5,892 bases of DNA from MGBC120314 sp051880495 (GTDB lineage Bacteria; Bacillota; Clostridia; Lachnospirales; Lachnospiraceae), in contig JBJEOB010000157.1 of the NCBI GenBank assembly GCA_051880495.1, positions 1-5,892 of the forward strand, given 5' to 3'. Every line of letters starts with the position of its first letter. Within the stretch, counting starts at the first letter, position 1. Below, in pieces: positions 5,012-5,892 of this stretch. The translations under genes and the position numbers were made by a program. The notes beneath the pieces were generated by a model. The model was given only the letters and a program-made list of their open reading frames with translations, made no database searches and was not told the DNA's origin.

Positions 5012-5892
5012 TCAGTCTGTAAATGTTTTAATACCTGACAGTTTATATCCATCACCTGTAATGTTCCACTCAAATACAAAACCGCATCCGATATTTACCG
5101 TGCTATATCCTGCGTTGATATAGCTTTTTACGCTCATAATAAAACCCATATCTTCATCAGCTCTATGAGTAAAATCTGACTCATACAGCCCCAGAGAAGT
5201 AAAATCCCATGTCCTTCCCACTTCAGTTACCTTGCCATCTTTGTCATACAGCCCCAATGGAATCGCACAATAATTAAGAAAATCGCCTTCATTTTGGCTC
5301 AAATCGTATCTTTCGTTTATCCCGGCAGATTCCAGTCTGATATTTACTCTATAATCGTCAATCAACGTGATTTCGTACGGAAACTTGTCGTAAGAAACAT
5401 TTCCTACACCATTCGTATCCCAACAGACGCTGCCAAGATTCTTGTAACTGCCATTTTCTTTTGATGCAAATGCATATTGCAGACATCCAAATCTGTCACA
5501 GGCACACTCTATTATAAAATCCGTCACACCATCTTTATTAAAATCACACCAAAATACCTTTGGGATGACGGCTTCGCGCAAATAAAAACTTTTTCCAAAG
5601 CTGTCCAGCACATACTCTTCTCCATTTACATTCAAATGCGTATATGTACTTTCCGTATCATTTCTGAACATTTCCGTATCATTGCAATACATTGCCAGTT
5701 CTACATCTGCATTTTGAGAATAATAAATCACGCTTCTGTCCTTCGGAAGTAAACTTAACATATTATCCACAAACTGAACATTCCCGCCATAGAGCGACAT
5801 ATATTCTGAAGCAACATTACTTTTATTAATCTCACATATAAAAAAGTGATTTTCTCCAACACCGTCAGCTTCATCAGATAAATAATATTGCT
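5012..5892 (-). CDS. Extracellular-type protein with calcium-loop motif, 5' end beyond window
   Basis: The frame is open from the right edge (first full codon ends at 5890) to a TGA at 5012-5014, so at least 293 residues are encoded and the start is outside. An internal ATG at 5800 has no ribosome binding site, and the 30 codons before it (…QYYLSDEADGVGENHFFICE…) look like ordinary protein, so that ATG is not the start. The motif C-D-F-N-K-D-G-V-T-D-F-I (about residues 115-126 of the visible part, at 5550-5515) is a D-x-N-x-D-G-x-x-D loop. Such loops occur in EF-hand and VCBS/FG-GAP-like proteins of the cell surface. The rest is aromatic-rich, beta-like sequence with scattered cysteines and matches no family I can name. 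The gene lies 21 nt upstream of agrA and probably shares its promoter. Secretion and any link to signalling are inferred; the N-terminus would settle secretion. Confidence 0.8.
   Translation of the reverse strand, partial: QYYLSDEADGVGENHFFICEINKSNVASEYMSLYGGNVQFVDNMLSLLPKDRSVIYYSQNADVELAMYCNDTEMFRNDTESTYTHLNVNGEEYVLDSFGKSFYLREAVIPKVFWCDFNKDGVTDFIIECACDRFGCLQYAFASKENGSYKNLGSVCWDTNGVGNVSYDKFPYEITLIDDYRVNIRLESAGINERYDLSQNEGDFLNYCAIPLGLYDKDGKVTEVGRTWDFTSLGLYESDFTHRADEDMGFIMSVKSYINAGYSTVNIGCGFVFEWNITGDGYKLSGIKTFTD

Noticed and set aside
5477..5752. Plus-strand open frame of 91 codons opposite the calcium-loop protein
   Set aside because: It is a shadow frame; the minus-strand frame is longer, carries a motif and continues to the window edge.
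5798..5800. ATG at 5800 as the start of the calcium-loop protein
   Set aside because: There is no ribosome binding site, and the same frame continues open to the window edge with protein-like codons.

Overview
The window is an AT-rich, tightly packed stretch in which every gene lies on the minus strand. It is best read as a complete agr-type cyclic-peptide quorum-sensing locus of a Gram-positive Firmicute, most probably a Lachnospiraceae-like clostridium. The reasons are an AgrB with the catalytic His/Cys pair, a 48-codon AgrD precursor with a Q-P-K-E-P-K tail, an AgrC-type GHKL kinase, an AgrA-type LytTR regulator, strong purine-rich ribosome binding sites and low GC. No genus can be fixed from the sequence.

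Layout in the direction of transcription (right to left). (1) 5892-5012: the 3' part of an extracellular-looking protein with a calcium-loop motif; its frame is open to the window edge, so its start lies outside. (2) 4990-4283: LytTR response regulator (agrA-like). (3) 4265-2967: sensor kinase (agrC-like). These three are spaced 17-21 nt apart and look like one operon. (4) 2966-2851: a promoter region with two perfect TGTCATTTGG direct repeats 21 bp apart, the geometry expected for a LytTR regulator. (5) 2850-2704: agrD, a small gene easily missed, overlapping (6) agrB, 2707-2135, by ATGA. (7) A second, half-degenerate copy of the 21-bp-spaced repeat sits at the end of agrB and precedes (8) 2032-1595, a small secreted protein. 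(9) 1524-1550: a perfect intergenic hairpin. (10) 1471-248: a membrane-anchored extracellular protein of unknown function. (11) 255-211: three short tandem repeats. (12) 186-1: a frame that ends, at the left edge, in an exact 55-bp duplicate of the catalytic segment of agrB.

Inferred working model: AgrB processes AgrD to a thiolactone peptide (predicted ring C-I-L-A-Y). The external peptide is sensed by the kinase, and the phosphorylated LytTR regulator binds the paired repeats. This drives agrDB (autoinduction) and, from the second site, the small secreted protein and perhaps the anchored protein behind it. Those two proteins are candidate outputs of the circuit.

The most notable points are the matched operators before agrD and the secreted-protein gene, the 55-bp direct repeat implying a duplicated or rearranged agrB, and a perfect 14-bp stem inside the 5' part of agrB. 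No RNA genes, CRISPR arrays, transposases or clear rho-independent terminators were seen.
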